Source: Nevskiales bacterium | GTDB taxonomy: Bacteria; Pseudomonadota; Gammaproteobacteria; Nevskiales; Nevskiaceae | Length of the DNA stretch: 57,273 nucleotides | Assembly: GCA_028698335.1 (NCBI GenBank) | Contig: JAQVDP010000022.1 | Span: 1 to 57,273, forward strand | Reading direction: 5' to 3' | Part shown: positions 1 to 8,572 of the stretch, one piece after another | Layout of the letters: every line of letters begins with the position of its first letter | How positions within the stretch are numbered: the stretch's first letter is position 1 | The notes under the pieces: generated by a model | Databases searched by the model: none | What the model saw: only the letters and a program-made list of their open reading frames with translations | What the model was told of the DNA's origin: nothing | Position numbers and translations under genes: made by a program

Positions 1-51
1 GTGATACGTCCGCTTGCCCAGATCAATCCCAATTAACGCAATCGCTTCCAT
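1..51 (-). mobile_element. IS110-family transposase, N-terminal fragment (cut by window edge)
   Basis: The first 51 bases read on the minus strand as an ATG start followed by MEAIALIGIDLGKRTYH. GIDLGK near the N-terminus is the opening of the DEDD (RuvC-like) catalytic domain of IS110-family recombinases, and the wording looks closest to the IS1111 subgroup. A GGAGA ribosome binding site lies 7 nt before the ATG. The rest of the gene is outside the window, so family membership rests on 17 residues. If it is IS1111-like, the guide (bridge) RNA would be expected downstream of the gene, also outside. Confidence 0.65.
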
Positions 52-69
52 GAGTAGTCTCCAAAAGAA

Positions 70-100
70 AACCCCGACAGCTTATTCAGCTGTCGGGGTT
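70..100 (-). terminator. 13-bp perfect hairpin with T-rich tail upstream of the IS110 transposase
   Basis: The arms at 70-82 and 88-100 pair perfectly around a 5-nt loop. Read on the minus strand, the stem is followed by TTTTCTTTT and then directly by the transposase ribosome binding site. It resembles a rho-independent terminator that would shield the transposase from outside transcription or end the fatty acyl-CoA reductase transcript. IS1111-group elements are also known to target palindromes, so it could belong to the insertion site. Confidence 0.6.
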
Positions 101-120
101 TGTCGGCTGACCATCTCATT

Positions 121-143
121 AAGGCCCGCAGCATGCGGGCCTT
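121..143 (-). terminator. GC-rich hairpin downstream of the acyl-CoA reductase gene
   Basis: A 10-bp stem, AAGGCCCGCA with TGCGGGCCTT, closes on a 3-nt loop, 24 nt after the stop codon of the reductase gene. The T-run is short on either strand, so termination strength is uncertain, but the position fits the 3' end of that transcript. Confidence 0.5.
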
Positions 144-166
144 TCTGATGCAGCGTGTCGCCGGGC

Positions 167-2149
167 TCAGAAGTATTCGCCCTTGAACAGGTTGGCGAAG
201 ACGACCTGCTCAAGCGTGGGCTTGGCGCCTTCCTTGCGGCCCTTGGCGGCCGACGAGGACGGGAACAGGTTGAAACCCTTGTTGAGGATGTAGTCGTTGA
301 GCTTGGGCCACAGCGCGTAGCTGATCGCGGCGGCGGTGCCCAGCGGCGTGGCGATGGACTTGGGCTTGTCGAGGATCGCCTTGATCACGGTGTCGCCGGC
401 CTTGTCGGGCGACCACGTGGGCACGTAGTCGTAGAGCTTGGTCGGCGCGATCATCGGCGTGCGCACCAGCGGCATGTAGATCGCGGTGACCTCGATGTTG
501 AGGTGCTTGACCTCGGCCGACAGGCAGCGCGAGAACGCGTCGAGCGCGGCCTTGGACGCAACGTACGCGGAGAAGCGCGCGGCGTTGGCGAGCACGCCGA
601 TGGAGCTGATGTTGATGATCTGCCCGCTGCGGCGCTTGGCCATCGCCGGCAGGAAGTTGAGGATCATCCGCACCGCGCCGAAGTAGTTCAGCTGCATGGT
701 GCGCTCGAAGTCGTGGAAGCGGTCCAGCGACTCGAACACGGCGCGGCGGATCGAGCGGCCGGCGTTGTTGACGAGGATGTCGACGTGGTCGAAGTCGGTG
801 AGGATCTTCTGCGCGCAGGCGTCGATCGCGGCCATGTCGTTGAGGTCACAGGGGTAGCAGTGCGCCTCGCCGCCCATCTTCTCGATGATCTTCTGGGTCT
901 CTTCGAGCTTCTCCAGCGTGCGCGCCACGAGGATGACCTTGGCGCCGGACGCCGCGAGCTTCTTGGCGACGACGAAGCCGATGCCGGACGAGGCGCCGGT
1001 GACCACCGCGACCTTGCCGCTGAGCTTCTGCAGCGCACCGGCCGGCAGCTTGACGTTCAGGTCCAGGTGCAGCTCCCAGTACGCCCAGAGCTTGTCGGCG
1101 TAGTCGCGGATGTCCGGGCACTGGATGCCGGAACCCTTGAGCGCGCGGCGCGCCTGCTTGTCGTCGAAGATGGCCTGGTTGCTGACGTAGCCGACCACCG
1201 AAACCGGAATCCCCACGGCGCGCGAGACCCGGCGCTTGAGGTCGTACGGGATCGCGCCGGCGACGCGGCCGCTGAGTTCCTTGACCTGCGACGGCACCGG
1301 CGGGATGTCGAACTTCTTGGCGAAGTTGGGGCCGTGCGCGGCCTCGAAGATGGTCTGCAGCAGCTCACCGACGGTCGGCGAGTTGGACTGGATCAGGCAG
1401 AAGCACTTGCCGTCGAGCCCGTCCTGGTGGGCGATGTGGTCCATCGCCTTGGTGACGTAGTCCACCGGCGCCAGCGGCACGCGCCCGCCCTCGACGCCGA
1501 GCAGCGGCAGCCACTTGGGCACCGAGTGGCTGATCTTCTGGATGGATTTGAAGAAGTAGTAGGGACCGTCGATCTTGTCCATCTCGCCGGTCTCGGAGTG
1601 ACCGACGACGGCGCCCGGGCGGTAGATCCGGAACGGCACCTGCGCCTCCTGGCGCACGATCTGCTCGGACTGGAACTTGGTGCGGAAGTACGGGTGGCCC
1701 AGGCGCTGGCCCTCGTCGAACATGTCCTCGCCGAAGCGGCCGATCCAGTCGCCGCCGGCGACCGCGACGCTGGAGACGTGGTGCAGGCGGACGTTGCCGC
1801 CCAGCTCGTTGGCGAAGTTGACGAGATTGCGGGTGCCTTCGTTGTTGATGCGGTCACCGGTCTCGTCGTCCATGTTCATGTCATAGACGGCGGCCAGATG
1901 GAACACGTGGTCGATGGTGCCCTTGAGCTTCTTCAGGTCCGCCGCCGACACCAGCCCCGGCGTGGTGATGTCGCCGTAGACCGGCACCAGCTGCTTGCCG
2001 GCGGCGCCGTAGCGTTCGCACAGCGCGTCGAACTTGTCCCTGGAGGACTTGCGCACCAGCACGTGGATCTTGGCGCCCTCGCGCTGGAGCAGGCGCTCCA
2101 GCAGGAACTTGCCGATGAAGCCGGTGGCCCCGGTAACGAAGTAGTTCAC
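167..2149 (-). CDS. Bifunctional fatty acyl-CoA reductase (two SDR domains, alcohol-forming type)
   Basis: This 660-residue cytoplasmic protein has two fused NAD(P)-binding domains. The N-terminal one opens with FVTGATGFIGKFLLERLL and resembles plant/animal fatty acyl reductases and epimerases. The C-terminal one, from about residue 378, has VAVVTGASSGIG, NNAG and the active-site YVASK of classical SDRs. Length, domain order and phrases such as YRPGAVVGHSETGEMDK and DRFHDFERTMQLNYFG closely match from memory the Marinobacter enzyme (661 residues) that reduces fatty acyl-CoA through the aldehyde to the alcohol for wax ester synthesis. No wax ester synthase is in the window. It starts at GTG, with GGGGAGA 6 nt upstream. 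The gene stands alone between the insertion sequence and an envelope gene. Confidence 0.88.
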   Translation of the reverse strand: MNYFVTGATGFIGKFLLERLLQREGAKIHVLVRKSSRDKFDALCERYGAAGKQLVPVYGDITTPGLVSAADLKKLKGTIDHVFHLAAVYDMNMDDETGDRINNEGTRNLVNFANELGGNVRLHHVSSVAVAGGDWIGRFGEDMFDEGQRLGHPYFRTKFQSEQIVRQEAQVPFRIYRPGAVVGHSETGEMDKIDGPYYFFKSIQKISHSVPKWLPLLGVEGGRVPLAPVDYVTKAMDHIAHQDGLDGKCFCLIQSNSPTVGELLQTIFEAAHGPNFAKKFDIPPVPSQVKELSGRVAGAIPYDLKRRVSRAVGIPVSVVGYVSNQAIFDDKQARRALKGSGIQCPDIRDYADKLWAYWELHLDLNVKLPAGALQKLSGKVAVVTGASSGIGFVVAKKLAASGAKVILVARTLEKLEETQKIIEKMGGEAHCYPCDLNDMAAIDACAQKILTDFDHVDILVNNAGRSIRRAVFESLDRFHDFERTMQLNYFGAVRMILNFLPAMAKRRSGQIINISSIGVLANAARFSAYVASKAALDAFSRCLSAEVKHLNIEVTAIYMPLVRTPMIAPTKLYDYVPTWSPDKAGDTVIKAILDKPKSIATPLGTAAAISYALWPKLNDYILNKGFNLFPSSSAAKGRKEGAKPTLEQVVFANLFKGEYF

Positions 2150-2213
2150 GTGGTTTCTCCCCGCAGCTATTGGTCTTGACGGCGGAGTTTAGCGCGGCTG
2201 CGCCGTTCCGGGA

Positions 2214-3113
2214 TCAGGGCTGCTGCGCGCCCAGTGTCGGCTCGGCCACCCAGCCGGTCAGGTCCGAACTCTGCACGTACCACCAGGTGCCCCGGGCGTT
2301 GACCACGTAGCTGCGCAGGATCACGACCTCGCCGAGCGCGAGGAAGCGGCCCACACCGGCATCGCTGCGCGGCTGGTCGAGCAGCGGCGTGGCCTTGGCA
2401 ATGGCCACGCTCTGCCCGGCCGCATAGGGCTGCTGCCCGGTCGGGGCCGCGGGGCGCGCCGCCGGCGCGAGCGCCGGCGCTGGGCTCGTCGCCGCCGGAT
2501 AGGCCGGCGTCGTCGGCGCCGCACGCACGTTATTGGAGACCGTGCGGGTGCCGGTGCGGGCCCCGCTCGGGAAGTTCAGGACGATTCCGGCGGCGATGAC
2601 GGTGACATCGCTGCTGCCATTGATGTCGGTCTGGCCGGTGAAGTCCTTTATCTCGAAGTAGTTCTGCAGATCGAAGCGCAGCGCCACCGTCTCGGTGAGG
2701 TTCCAGTCCACACCCGCACCGATGAACGCGCCGCTGCTGTCCTGTGTCAGGGTCGTGAATGAGTCGCCGATTTCGGCATCGCCGTCGTAATAACCCGCCT
2801 TGACCCACCCGACCAGCGCCGGAGATGCGAAATAGGCGCCCACCGACGCGGTCAGACCGGAGAAATTCAGCGACACCCCCGGCCAGGAGGTGATGTCGGC
2901 ATCCCCGGCGTCGAAGTAGCCCGCTTCGAGCTGGATCGGAAAGGCATCGAAGCGATACCCGAGGAAACCCTGCCAGCCGTATGCAGTGTCGACGTCGTCG
3001 TACTCGCGGCCGCTGATCGCGAACGCACCGCCCGCATAGGGTGCCGCCAGTGCGCTGCCGGACACGGCCAGCCCCGCGGCCGCAAGCGCCGCTCTGATGA
3101 GTGTCTTGTTCAC
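2214..3113 (-). CDS. Outer-membrane beta-barrel protein with C-terminal SH3-type domain
   Basis: The product has 299 residues with a GTG start chosen because AGGGAGG lies 5 nt upstream and a signal peptide (NKTLIRAALAAAGLAVSGSALA) follows at once; the frame stays open further upstream without such signals. Residues about 24-180 alternate polar and aromatic/hydrophobic residues in the manner of a small porin-like or OmpA-like barrel. A Pro/Ala-rich linker (about 190-235) leads to a bacterial SH3-like domain with GEVVILRSYVVNARGTWWYV and the closing GWV motif, of the kind that binds cell wall. It may therefore link outer membrane and peptidoglycan. The specific function is unknown. Confidence 0.7.
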   Translation of the reverse strand: MNKTLIRAALAAAGLAVSGSALAAPYAGGAFAISGREYDDVDTAYGWQGFLGYRFDAFPIQLEAGYFDAGDADITSWPGVSLNFSGLTASVGAYFASPALVGWVKAGYYDGDAEIGDSFTTLTQDSSGAFIGAGVDWNLTETVALRFDLQNYFEIKDFTGQTDINGSSDVTVIAAGIVLNFPSGARTGTRTVSNNVRAAPTTPAYPAATSPAPALAPAARPAAPTGQQPYAAGQSVAIAKATPLLDQPRSDAGVGRFLALGEVVILRSYVVNARGTWWYVQSSDLTGWVAEPTLGAQQP

Positions 3114-3331
3114 CCCAACCTCCCTGGTTGTCCCGATATTGTTGTGCCCACCGATCCCCGACCCCCACGGTCGGGACCGCCGACGCGGTGCGCGATGCTG
3201 CCGTGTGGAGATGACGCTGCCGTTGCGCAGCGGCCATCCCCCGGCTACAGCTTGGTTTATAGACGGCGGGGACGGCTCGCGCAATCCGGCAAATCGACCA
3301 GTCCTGTCAGCCGGCCCCTCCGCCGCAACAA
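3114..3331. other. Non-coding gap between two envelope genes
   Basis: This stretch upstream of the barrel/SH3 gene must hold its promoter on the minus strand, but I see no clear -35/-10 pair. No open frame with a credible ribosome binding site or codon pattern was found in it. Confidence 0.4.
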
Positions 3332-3359
3332 GAAGAGCCCCGCATGGGCGGGGCTCTTC
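3332..3359 (-). terminator. Hairpin downstream of the Pro/Thr-repeat lipoprotein gene
   Basis: A 12-bp stem, GAAGAGCCCCGC with GCGGGGCTCTTC, closes on a short loop, 31 nt beyond the lipoprotein stop codon. There is no long T-run, so it is a probable but weak intrinsic terminator. Confidence 0.55.
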
Positions 3360-3390
3360 GGACAGCCGGCAATCCGGTCGATGCAGCGGG

Positions 3391-4383
3391 TTATTCGGCC
3401 TTGACCGGCACTCCGTTGATCTTGGCGCTGAGCAGCACCGATTCGTCGCCGTCCGAGACCGACTTGACGAAGATGCCGGTGCCGACCGCCATCCAGCTGG
3501 TCGTGGTGGCGGTGGAACTGCCGCTACCGTCGGATTCCTCGAAGCGGCAGGTGTCGAAGGTGCCGGCCGGCACCGTCACGCTTTCGCGGCCGATGTACTT
3601 GGTCGTGGTGGTAACGGTCTGGTCCGGGATCGGGAACGGTGAGGCGGAGTTCTCGGATTTGATCGTGTAGGTCTGCGAATAGCTCTCGCCCGGATCCAGG
3701 TCGTAACGGGTCTCGCGCGGCGGCTCGTTCCAGACCGTGGTCGTGATGGTGAAGCCGCTGGCGCTGGCCTCGGTGATCACGCCGTAGTTTTTGTAGGTGC
3801 TGCCGTCGAGATCGCCATAGCCCTTGGTGGTCGAGGTCGAGTCGTAGGTCGGGTCGGTGGCGGTGGTCTCGACGTCGGACACCGACTCCAGCGCGTTGCT
3901 GTAGCTCTTGAAGCTGGTGCGCTGGGTGATGGTGCTGTCGGAGGTGGTGGTCAGCACCACGCCGGAATCGCCGTCGGTGCTGCGGATCACCTGCTCGACG
4001 CGGGTGCCGACGGTGTGCAGCGAGCTGTTCAGGCAGGCCAGCGCGCCACCTGTGCCCGGGGTCGGCGTGGGCGTCGGACTCGGGGTCGTGGTCGGGGTCG
4101 GCGTGGGGGTGCTCGACGGCGTCGGGGTGGGGGTTGGCGTTGCGGTCGGCGTCGGCGTGGGGGTCGGCGTCGGGCCGGTTCCGCCGGTCGGCGTGGGCGT
4201 CGGGGAGGGCGTCGGCGTCGGTGACGGGGTGGCCGTCGGGCTCGGCGACGGGGTCGGCGAAGCCGTCGGCGTGGGGGTCGGATCGCCGCCGCCGGCGTCG
4301 TTGTTGTTGTTGTCGTTACTGCACCCCGAGAGTCCGGCCGACGCGAGCAGCGTCAGTGAGGACAGAAAGACCAGCGTACGCAT
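3391..4383 (-). CDS. Lipoprotein with a long Pro/Thr-repeat linker
   Basis: The protein has 330 residues from the ATG, which has AGGGAG 8 nt upstream. A type II signal peptide ends in the lipobox LSGC (Cys at about residue 21), followed by an Asn-rich stretch, so it should be lipid-anchored in the envelope. Residues about 35-112 are almost entirely PTPTPSPT-like repeats, a stiff spacer. The C-terminal 215 residues form an acidic, Thr/Ser-rich domain predicted to be beta-rich (for example VTVPAGTFDTCRFEES) that I do not recognise. The frame is open upstream, but nothing there resembles a gene. The repeat may hold the domain away from the membrane. Confidence 0.72.
   Translation of the reverse strand: MRTLVFLSSLTLLASAGLSGCSNDNNNNDAGGGDPTPTPTASPTPSPSPTATPSPTPTPSPTPTPTGGTGPTPTPTPTPTATPTPTPTPSSTPTPTPTTTPSPTPTPTPGTGGALACLNSSLHTVGTRVEQVIRSTDGDSGVVLTTTSDSTITQRTSFKSYSNALESVSDVETTATDPTYDSTSTTKGYGDLDGSTYKNYGVITEASASGFTITTTVWNEPPRETRYDLDPGESYSQTYTIKSENSASPFPIPDQTVTTTTKYIGRESVTVPAGTFDTCRFEESDGSGSSTATTTSWMAVGTGIFVKSVSDGDESVLLSAKINGVPVKAE
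4061..4281. repeat. Degenerate GTCGG(C/G) hexamer tract encoding a Pro/Thr linker
   Basis: About 220 bases of imperfect six-base units lie inside the lipoprotein gene and encode the Pro-Thr/Ser dipeptides. Loss or gain of whole units would stay in frame, so length variation between strains is likely but cannot be seen from one sequence. Confidence 0.8.
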
Positions 4384-4541
4384 GATGTCACTCCCTGATG
4401 ATTCCGATGAATACCGATGCCGATGGGGCAGCCGGGCGGACAGGCCCGATATATAGCCAGCGGCCGCACGGGGCGGATACACCCCATATCTAGGAGTGAC
4501 AACGGGGAAAAGATCAGGAATGCGACATCGCCGCGCGGGCT

Positions 4542-4964
4542 TCAGCCCCGCGGCAGTTGCGGCTCAAGCTGCTGGCGCAGCTGCTGCATGCGGGCGTGGA
4601 GAGCGTCTGGAGCATAAGCCTGCGCCGGCACCCGGCCCCAGACCGGCGCCGGCCACGCCGGGTCGCCGTCGAAGCGCACGATATGGTGCACATGCAACTG
4701 CGGCACCATGTTGCCGAGCGCGGCGACATTGAGCTTGTGCCCCGAGTACAGCCGCATCATGTCGTGGCCGAGCCGGATCGATTCGTTGAACAGCATCTGC
4801 TGGTCGCCCGGATCGAGTTCGTAGATCTCGCGGATGCCGGAGCGGCGCGGCACCAGGATCACCCAGGGATACTGCGCGTCGTTCATCAGCAGCAGCCGGC
4901 ACAGCGGCCAGTCGCCGATCAGGTGGGTGTCCGCCGCCAGCTGTGGGTGCAGTTCGAAATCCAT
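4542..4964 (-). CDS. HIT-family nucleotide-binding protein
   Basis: A 140-residue protein with the histidine-triad signature NMVPQLHVHHIVR, where the His residues position and attack the alpha phosphate of a nucleotide in this hydrolase/transferase superfamily. The substrate of this branch is not established. Length and the early WVILVPRR strand fit small bacterial HIT proteins. It is divergent from the YraR-like gene with only 46 bases between the starts, so the two promoters must overlap. Confidence 0.85.
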   Translation of the reverse strand: MDFELHPQLAADTHLIGDWPLCRLLLMNDAQYPWVILVPRRSGIREIYELDPGDQQMLFNESIRLGHDMMRLYSGHKLNVAALGNMVPQLHVHHIVRFDGDPAWPAPVWGRVPAQAYAPDALHARMQQLRQQLEPQLPRG

Positions 4965-5010
4965 CGGTTTGCCTTAGACTCAATCGATCGTCTGACAAAA
5001 ATAGCATCGC

Positions 5011-5658
5011 ATGAGCCGCACCGCCGTCATCGCGGGCGCGACCGGTCTGGTCGGCCGCCACCTGCTGCAGCAGCTGCTGGCCGATCCGGCCTGGAGCGAG
5101 GTCCGCGCGCTGTCCCGCCGCGCGCTCGACATCGAGGACCCGAAGCTCAAGGTGGTGCTCTGCGACTACGCGCAGCCGGAGCGGCTCGGCGAGCTGCTGC
5201 GTGCCGACGACGTGTTCTGCTGTCTCGGCACGACCCTGAAGACCGCGGGCTCCCGCGAGGCCTTCGAGGATGTCGACTACCGGATGGTGGTGGCACTGGC
5301 CCGCGCCGCCCGCGACGCCGGCGCCCGGCAGTTCCTGGTGATCTCGGCGGTCGGCGCCAGCCCGAAGGCAGCCGCGTTCTATTCGCGCGTGAAGGGCCGC
5401 ATGGAGCAGGCCGTCTCCGCACTCGGTTTCGAGACCGTGCAGATCCTGCGGCCGTCGCTGCTGCTCGGCGAGCGCGACGAGCACCGCCCGGCCGAGGCCC
5501 TCGGCCAGCATCTCGCCCCCCTGCTCAACCCGTTGCTGCCGGGGAGGCTGCGCCGCTATCGCGCCGTCTCCGGCGCGGCAGTCGCCGACGCCCTGCGCCA
5601 GCTGGCCCTGCGCGAGCAGCGCGGGGTCCACGTCCAGCACCTGCCGCTGGCCGGCTGA
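5011..5658 (+). CDS. YraR-like NAD(P)-binding oxidoreductase
   Basis: A 215-residue single Rossmann-fold protein opening with AVIAGATGLVGRHLLQQLL. The internal VFCCLGTTLKTAGSREAF, FLVISAVGAS and FYSRVKGRME resemble the E. coli YraR/HTATIP2-like atypical SDR family. YSRVK occupies the place of the usual YxxxK pair. No substrate is known for the bacterial members. It stands alone on the plus strand and converges on the next gene, 9 nt away. Confidence 0.78.
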   Translation: MSRTAVIAGATGLVGRHLLQQLLADPAWSEVRALSRRALDIEDPKLKVVLCDYAQPERLGELLRADDVFCCLGTTLKTAGSREAFEDVDYRMVVALARAARDAGARQFLVISAVGASPKAAAFYSRVKGRMEQAVSALGFETVQILRPSLLLGERDEHRPAEALGQHLAPLLNPLLPGRLRRYRAVSGAAVADALRQLALREQRGVHVQHLPLAG

Positions 5659-5667
5659 CGCCGCCGC

Positions 5668-6483
5668 TCAGGCCAGCTCGACCACCCGCTGCAACGCGGT
5701 CTCGGGCGGCAGCTCCGGCGGCACCGTGGCGTAACGGAAGCCGCCCGGCGCCGCCGCTTCGGGTGCGGCGCCGCTCCAGAACGCGGCGGGCACGGTGATC
5801 CCGCTGCAGATGCCGGGGACCGCCGCGGACCCCACCACGAAGTCGAAGCCCGCATCGGCGGGAGCGTCGGTTGCGCCGGTCGCCCGCCAGCCGCAATCCG
5901 CCTTGTAATGGGCGCACAGGTTCTGCACCGGCCGCACCGCGTCCGCCTTCGCCGGCGACCACTCGCCGCTCATGACCACGGCGTCGAGTCCGGCATCGGC
6001 GAAGCTGCGCAGGAAGTCGGCGATGTAGGTTCCGGCGGTCTCGACCGCATCGGTGTCGGCATCGGCGGCCACCTCGCCGTGCGCCGCCGCATGGGCCCAT
6101 TGCAGCCAGCGCTCCGGCTCGGGAAACGCCAGTGCCAGCACATGGCCGGTGAAACTGCCGCGCAAGGCGGCCGCCAGCTCGACCAGATGCCGGCGCAGCG
6201 CGTCGTCGAGCAACAGCACCTTCAGGGCATAGGTCGCCCGCCGGCGCGCGGCCATCGCCTCCGGTCGCGACGGGCTGGCACGCAGCCACGCCGCGATGAC
6301 CGGCTCGACGTCCAGCGTGACGACGTCCGACGGCAGCAGGCCGTTCATCTGCCGCTGCCAGACGATCACCTTGCCGACATCCAGCCAGTCGAGCGCGCCG
6401 TGGGCGAGCAGGCGTTCGGCGTAGGCCCGCGCGTCGAGCCAGAGAAGCCGGCGGGCCTGGGTCCGGTCGGTCAGCGAGGCCAC
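5668..6483 (-). CDS. Uncharacterised protein at the end of the transporter gene set
   Basis: A 271-residue soluble-looking protein with no signal peptide or membrane segment. It begins at a GTG (then ASLTDRTQARRLLWLDARAY) because the reading frame loses protein-like character upstream; the ribosome binding site is weak. Visible features are an Ala/Leu/Arg-rich helical N-terminal half, DADTDAVETAGTYIADFLRS, and a C-terminal half with FVVGSAAVPGICSG. I do not recognise the family. It lies 119 nt after the DUF1302 gene on the same strand, so it may belong to that transcript, but the gap also leaves room for its own promoter. Confidence 0.55.
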   Translation of the reverse strand: MASLTDRTQARRLLWLDARAYAERLLAHGALDWLDVGKVIVWQRQMNGLLPSDVVTLDVEPVIAAWLRASPSRPEAMAARRRATYALKVLLLDDALRRHLVELAAALRGSFTGHVLALAFPEPERWLQWAHAAAHGEVAADADTDAVETAGTYIADFLRSFADAGLDAVVMSGEWSPAKADAVRPVQNLCAHYKADCGWRATGATDAPADAGFDFVVGSAAVPGICSGITVPAAFWSGAAPEAAAPGGFRYATVPPELPPETALQRVVELA

Positions 6484-6602
6484 GGCGCGAGCCCCGTGTC
6501 CGGATGATGTCCCGCGGGCGCCGGACGAGGTGGAGAAAGGGTCGGCGACGGCATGACGCCGACGCCGACAATCCCGCGGGGAGAGGCCGCGATATCCATG
6601 GT

Positions 6603-8522
6603 TCAGAACTGGTAGCCGATGCGCAGGCCGATTTCGTCGGCCCAGTCGATGGTGGAGATGATGTCCTGGTTGTCGGTGCTGCCCATGTCGCCCTTGAGGA
6701 AGGTGTAGAACCCCTCGACCGCGATGGCACCGCTGGGCTTCCAGCGCAGGCCGGCCTGGGTCAGCAGTCCGCCCTTGACGTCGTACAGCGCGGCGAAGTC
6801 GGCGCGCCACACCAGGTTCGGGAACGGCTGCTGGAAGGCGAAGACCAGATAGTTCGAGCCGTCGCTCTGTCCCGGCGCCTCGCGCGAGGCGTCGCCGCCC
6901 ATGCCGCTGAGATGGCGGCCGTACAGGTCGCTCTCGGTGCGGTGCATCCACTGGAAGACCAGATAGGTCGCCGGGAACGCCTGCGAGAAGCGGTGGTACT
7001 TCTCCATCACCAGCGCGCCGATCCACTCGTCTTTCTCCAGGTAGTTGCGCGACAGCGAGGGGTTGGTGAACTTGCGGTCGGGCGTGTACAGGACCTCGAG
7101 GTTGATGATGAGCTGGTCGAACAGGCTGCCCGGCTCGGCGAAGACCACGTAGCTGGCGCCGAGGCCGTAGTTCTGCTCGCGGTGGTACTCGCGGGCGAGG
7201 TGCCCGCGCAGGCCGCCCGAGAGCTGGAAGAACAGATCGAGTTCGCGGCTCGCCGCCTCGTAGGAATCGACCGGTGCCGCCAGCAGCAGGCGCGACGCCG
7301 GATATTCGTCGATCGCCGCGTTGAGTCCGGTCACGCCGTTGAGGCGCGCGGCGCCGGCGAAGGTGAACCACTCGGTGGCCGACAGCACGCCGGTGGGATC
7401 GACCTCGAACGGGGTCTGCGCGAGGATCGCGCCGCTGGCCGGAACACCGCCGACCAGACCCAGCAGGGTCTGCAGCAGGTCGTCGATCGGTTCGGTGACG
7501 CCGGGAATGATATTGGGCAGCTCGCCCGGCAGGCCGCGATTGACGTTGGATGCGGTCCAGCGGAAGGTACCGTCCGGATTCATCCGGTCGGCGAAGACGA
7601 ACTGCAGTCCGAAGTCGCCGAGCCGGCCGCGCAGACGCACGCCGTAGTTGATCTCGTCGTCGACCTGGTCGTAGGTGTCGTGGATCGTGAACTGCGAGGC
7701 GATGACGTTGTAGGGCGTGTTTGGATTCGGATAGATCGTCGGCTGGAACATCTGCGCGAACGACTCGATGTCCCAGTCGTCGGTGATCTGATAGGACGCC
7801 CGGATCGCCGGCGAGGCGACGCGCTCGTCGGCGTATTCCTCGGGTGCGTAGTCCAGAATCAGATGACGCCGCAGGTCCAGCCCGTTGGGAACGTCGAGCA
7901 CCCGGAAGAACAGGGCCTGCCCCCAGGCGATCTGCTGGTTGCCCGCGCGCACCAGCAGCGGCCCGTTCTGGTAGTCGAGATAGGCCGACGGCAGATCGAC
8001 CATGTAGTGGCGGCCGGCCCACTCGAGCCGGTTCTGGCTGCCGCCGGTGTCGAAGTCGTCGTACTCGAAGAAGTTCGGCTCGCCGTACAGATAGCCGACC
8101 GCCTCGCTGCCGACATCGGCCGGATCGAAGTTGTCGTACTTGCCCAGCTCGTAGATGCCGCGCACCCGCACCGCGCCCTTGATGTTCGACGTGAAGTTGA
8201 AGTCGAAGCTCAGCTCGGAGCGCAGTTGCATCAGGTTGAAATCATTGTCGGCGCGCTTACCGTCGCGCACGACGGTATCCGGCGTGGTGCACGCCGCGGT
8301 GGGCGGAACGCCGCCGCAGCGCTCGACCTCCACACCGTTGAACGGATTGCCGTACTGGTTGTAGATGTTCTCGTCATCGGTGGTCTTGAACGCCGCATCG
8401 GCCCGCAACACACCGCTGAACGCCAGGTCGAAGTCCTCGAACCATGCCAGTGCCGGTGTCGCGAACGGCAGACACGCCGACAGCACCACGCCTGCGCACA
8501 GGCGCATAGTGATCTTGTACAC
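6603..8522 (-). CDS. DUF1302-family outer-membrane protein
   Basis: The protein has 639 residues with a Sec signal peptide cleaved after LPFATPALA (about residue 26). The mature N-terminus FEDFDLAFSGVLRADAAF and the spread of amphipathic strands ending in a terminal Phe (IGLRIGYQF) fit a large outer-membrane barrel of the DUF1302 family. These proteins are habitually encoded beside DUF1329, YCF48-like and RND/MMPL genes in bacteria that use hydrophobic substrates, exactly the arrangement here. A role in passage or surface handling of a lipophilic compound is inferred. It lies 50 nt after the YCF48 gene. Confidence 0.85.
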   Translation of the reverse strand: MYKITMRLCAGVVLSACLPFATPALAWFEDFDLAFSGVLRADAAFKTTDDENIYNQYGNPFNGVEVERCGGVPPTAACTTPDTVVRDGKRADNDFNLMQLRSELSFDFNFTSNIKGAVRVRGIYELGKYDNFDPADVGSEAVGYLYGEPNFFEYDDFDTGGSQNRLEWAGRHYMVDLPSAYLDYQNGPLLVRAGNQQIAWGQALFFRVLDVPNGLDLRRHLILDYAPEEYADERVASPAIRASYQITDDWDIESFAQMFQPTIYPNPNTPYNVIASQFTIHDTYDQVDDEINYGVRLRGRLGDFGLQFVFADRMNPDGTFRWTASNVNRGLPGELPNIIPGVTEPIDDLLQTLLGLVGGVPASGAILAQTPFEVDPTGVLSATEWFTFAGAARLNGVTGLNAAIDEYPASRLLLAAPVDSYEAASRELDLFFQLSGGLRGHLAREYHREQNYGLGASYVVFAEPGSLFDQLIINLEVLYTPDRKFTNPSLSRNYLEKDEWIGALVMEKYHRFSQAFPATYLVFQWMHRTESDLYGRHLSGMGGDASREAPGQSDGSNYLVFAFQQPFPNLVWRADFAALYDVKGGLLTQAGLRWKPSGAIAVEGFYTFLKGDMGSTDNQDIISTIDWADEIGLRIGYQF

Positions 8523-8572
8523 GTTCCCTTCTCCTCGATTTCTGGTCCGGCGCGAGCGTGCGCGCCGGCACG

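Noticed and set aside
155-2179. A 674-codon plus-strand frame opposite the acyl-CoA reductase
   Set aside because: It is a shadow with Arg/Val/Asp/Gly-rich content; the minus strand carries the real SDR motifs.
4061-4281. Regular short repeats that might be a CRISPR or a regulatory repeat array
   Set aside because: The unit is about six bases with no spacers, and it encodes the Pro/Thr linker in frame, so it is a coding repeat.
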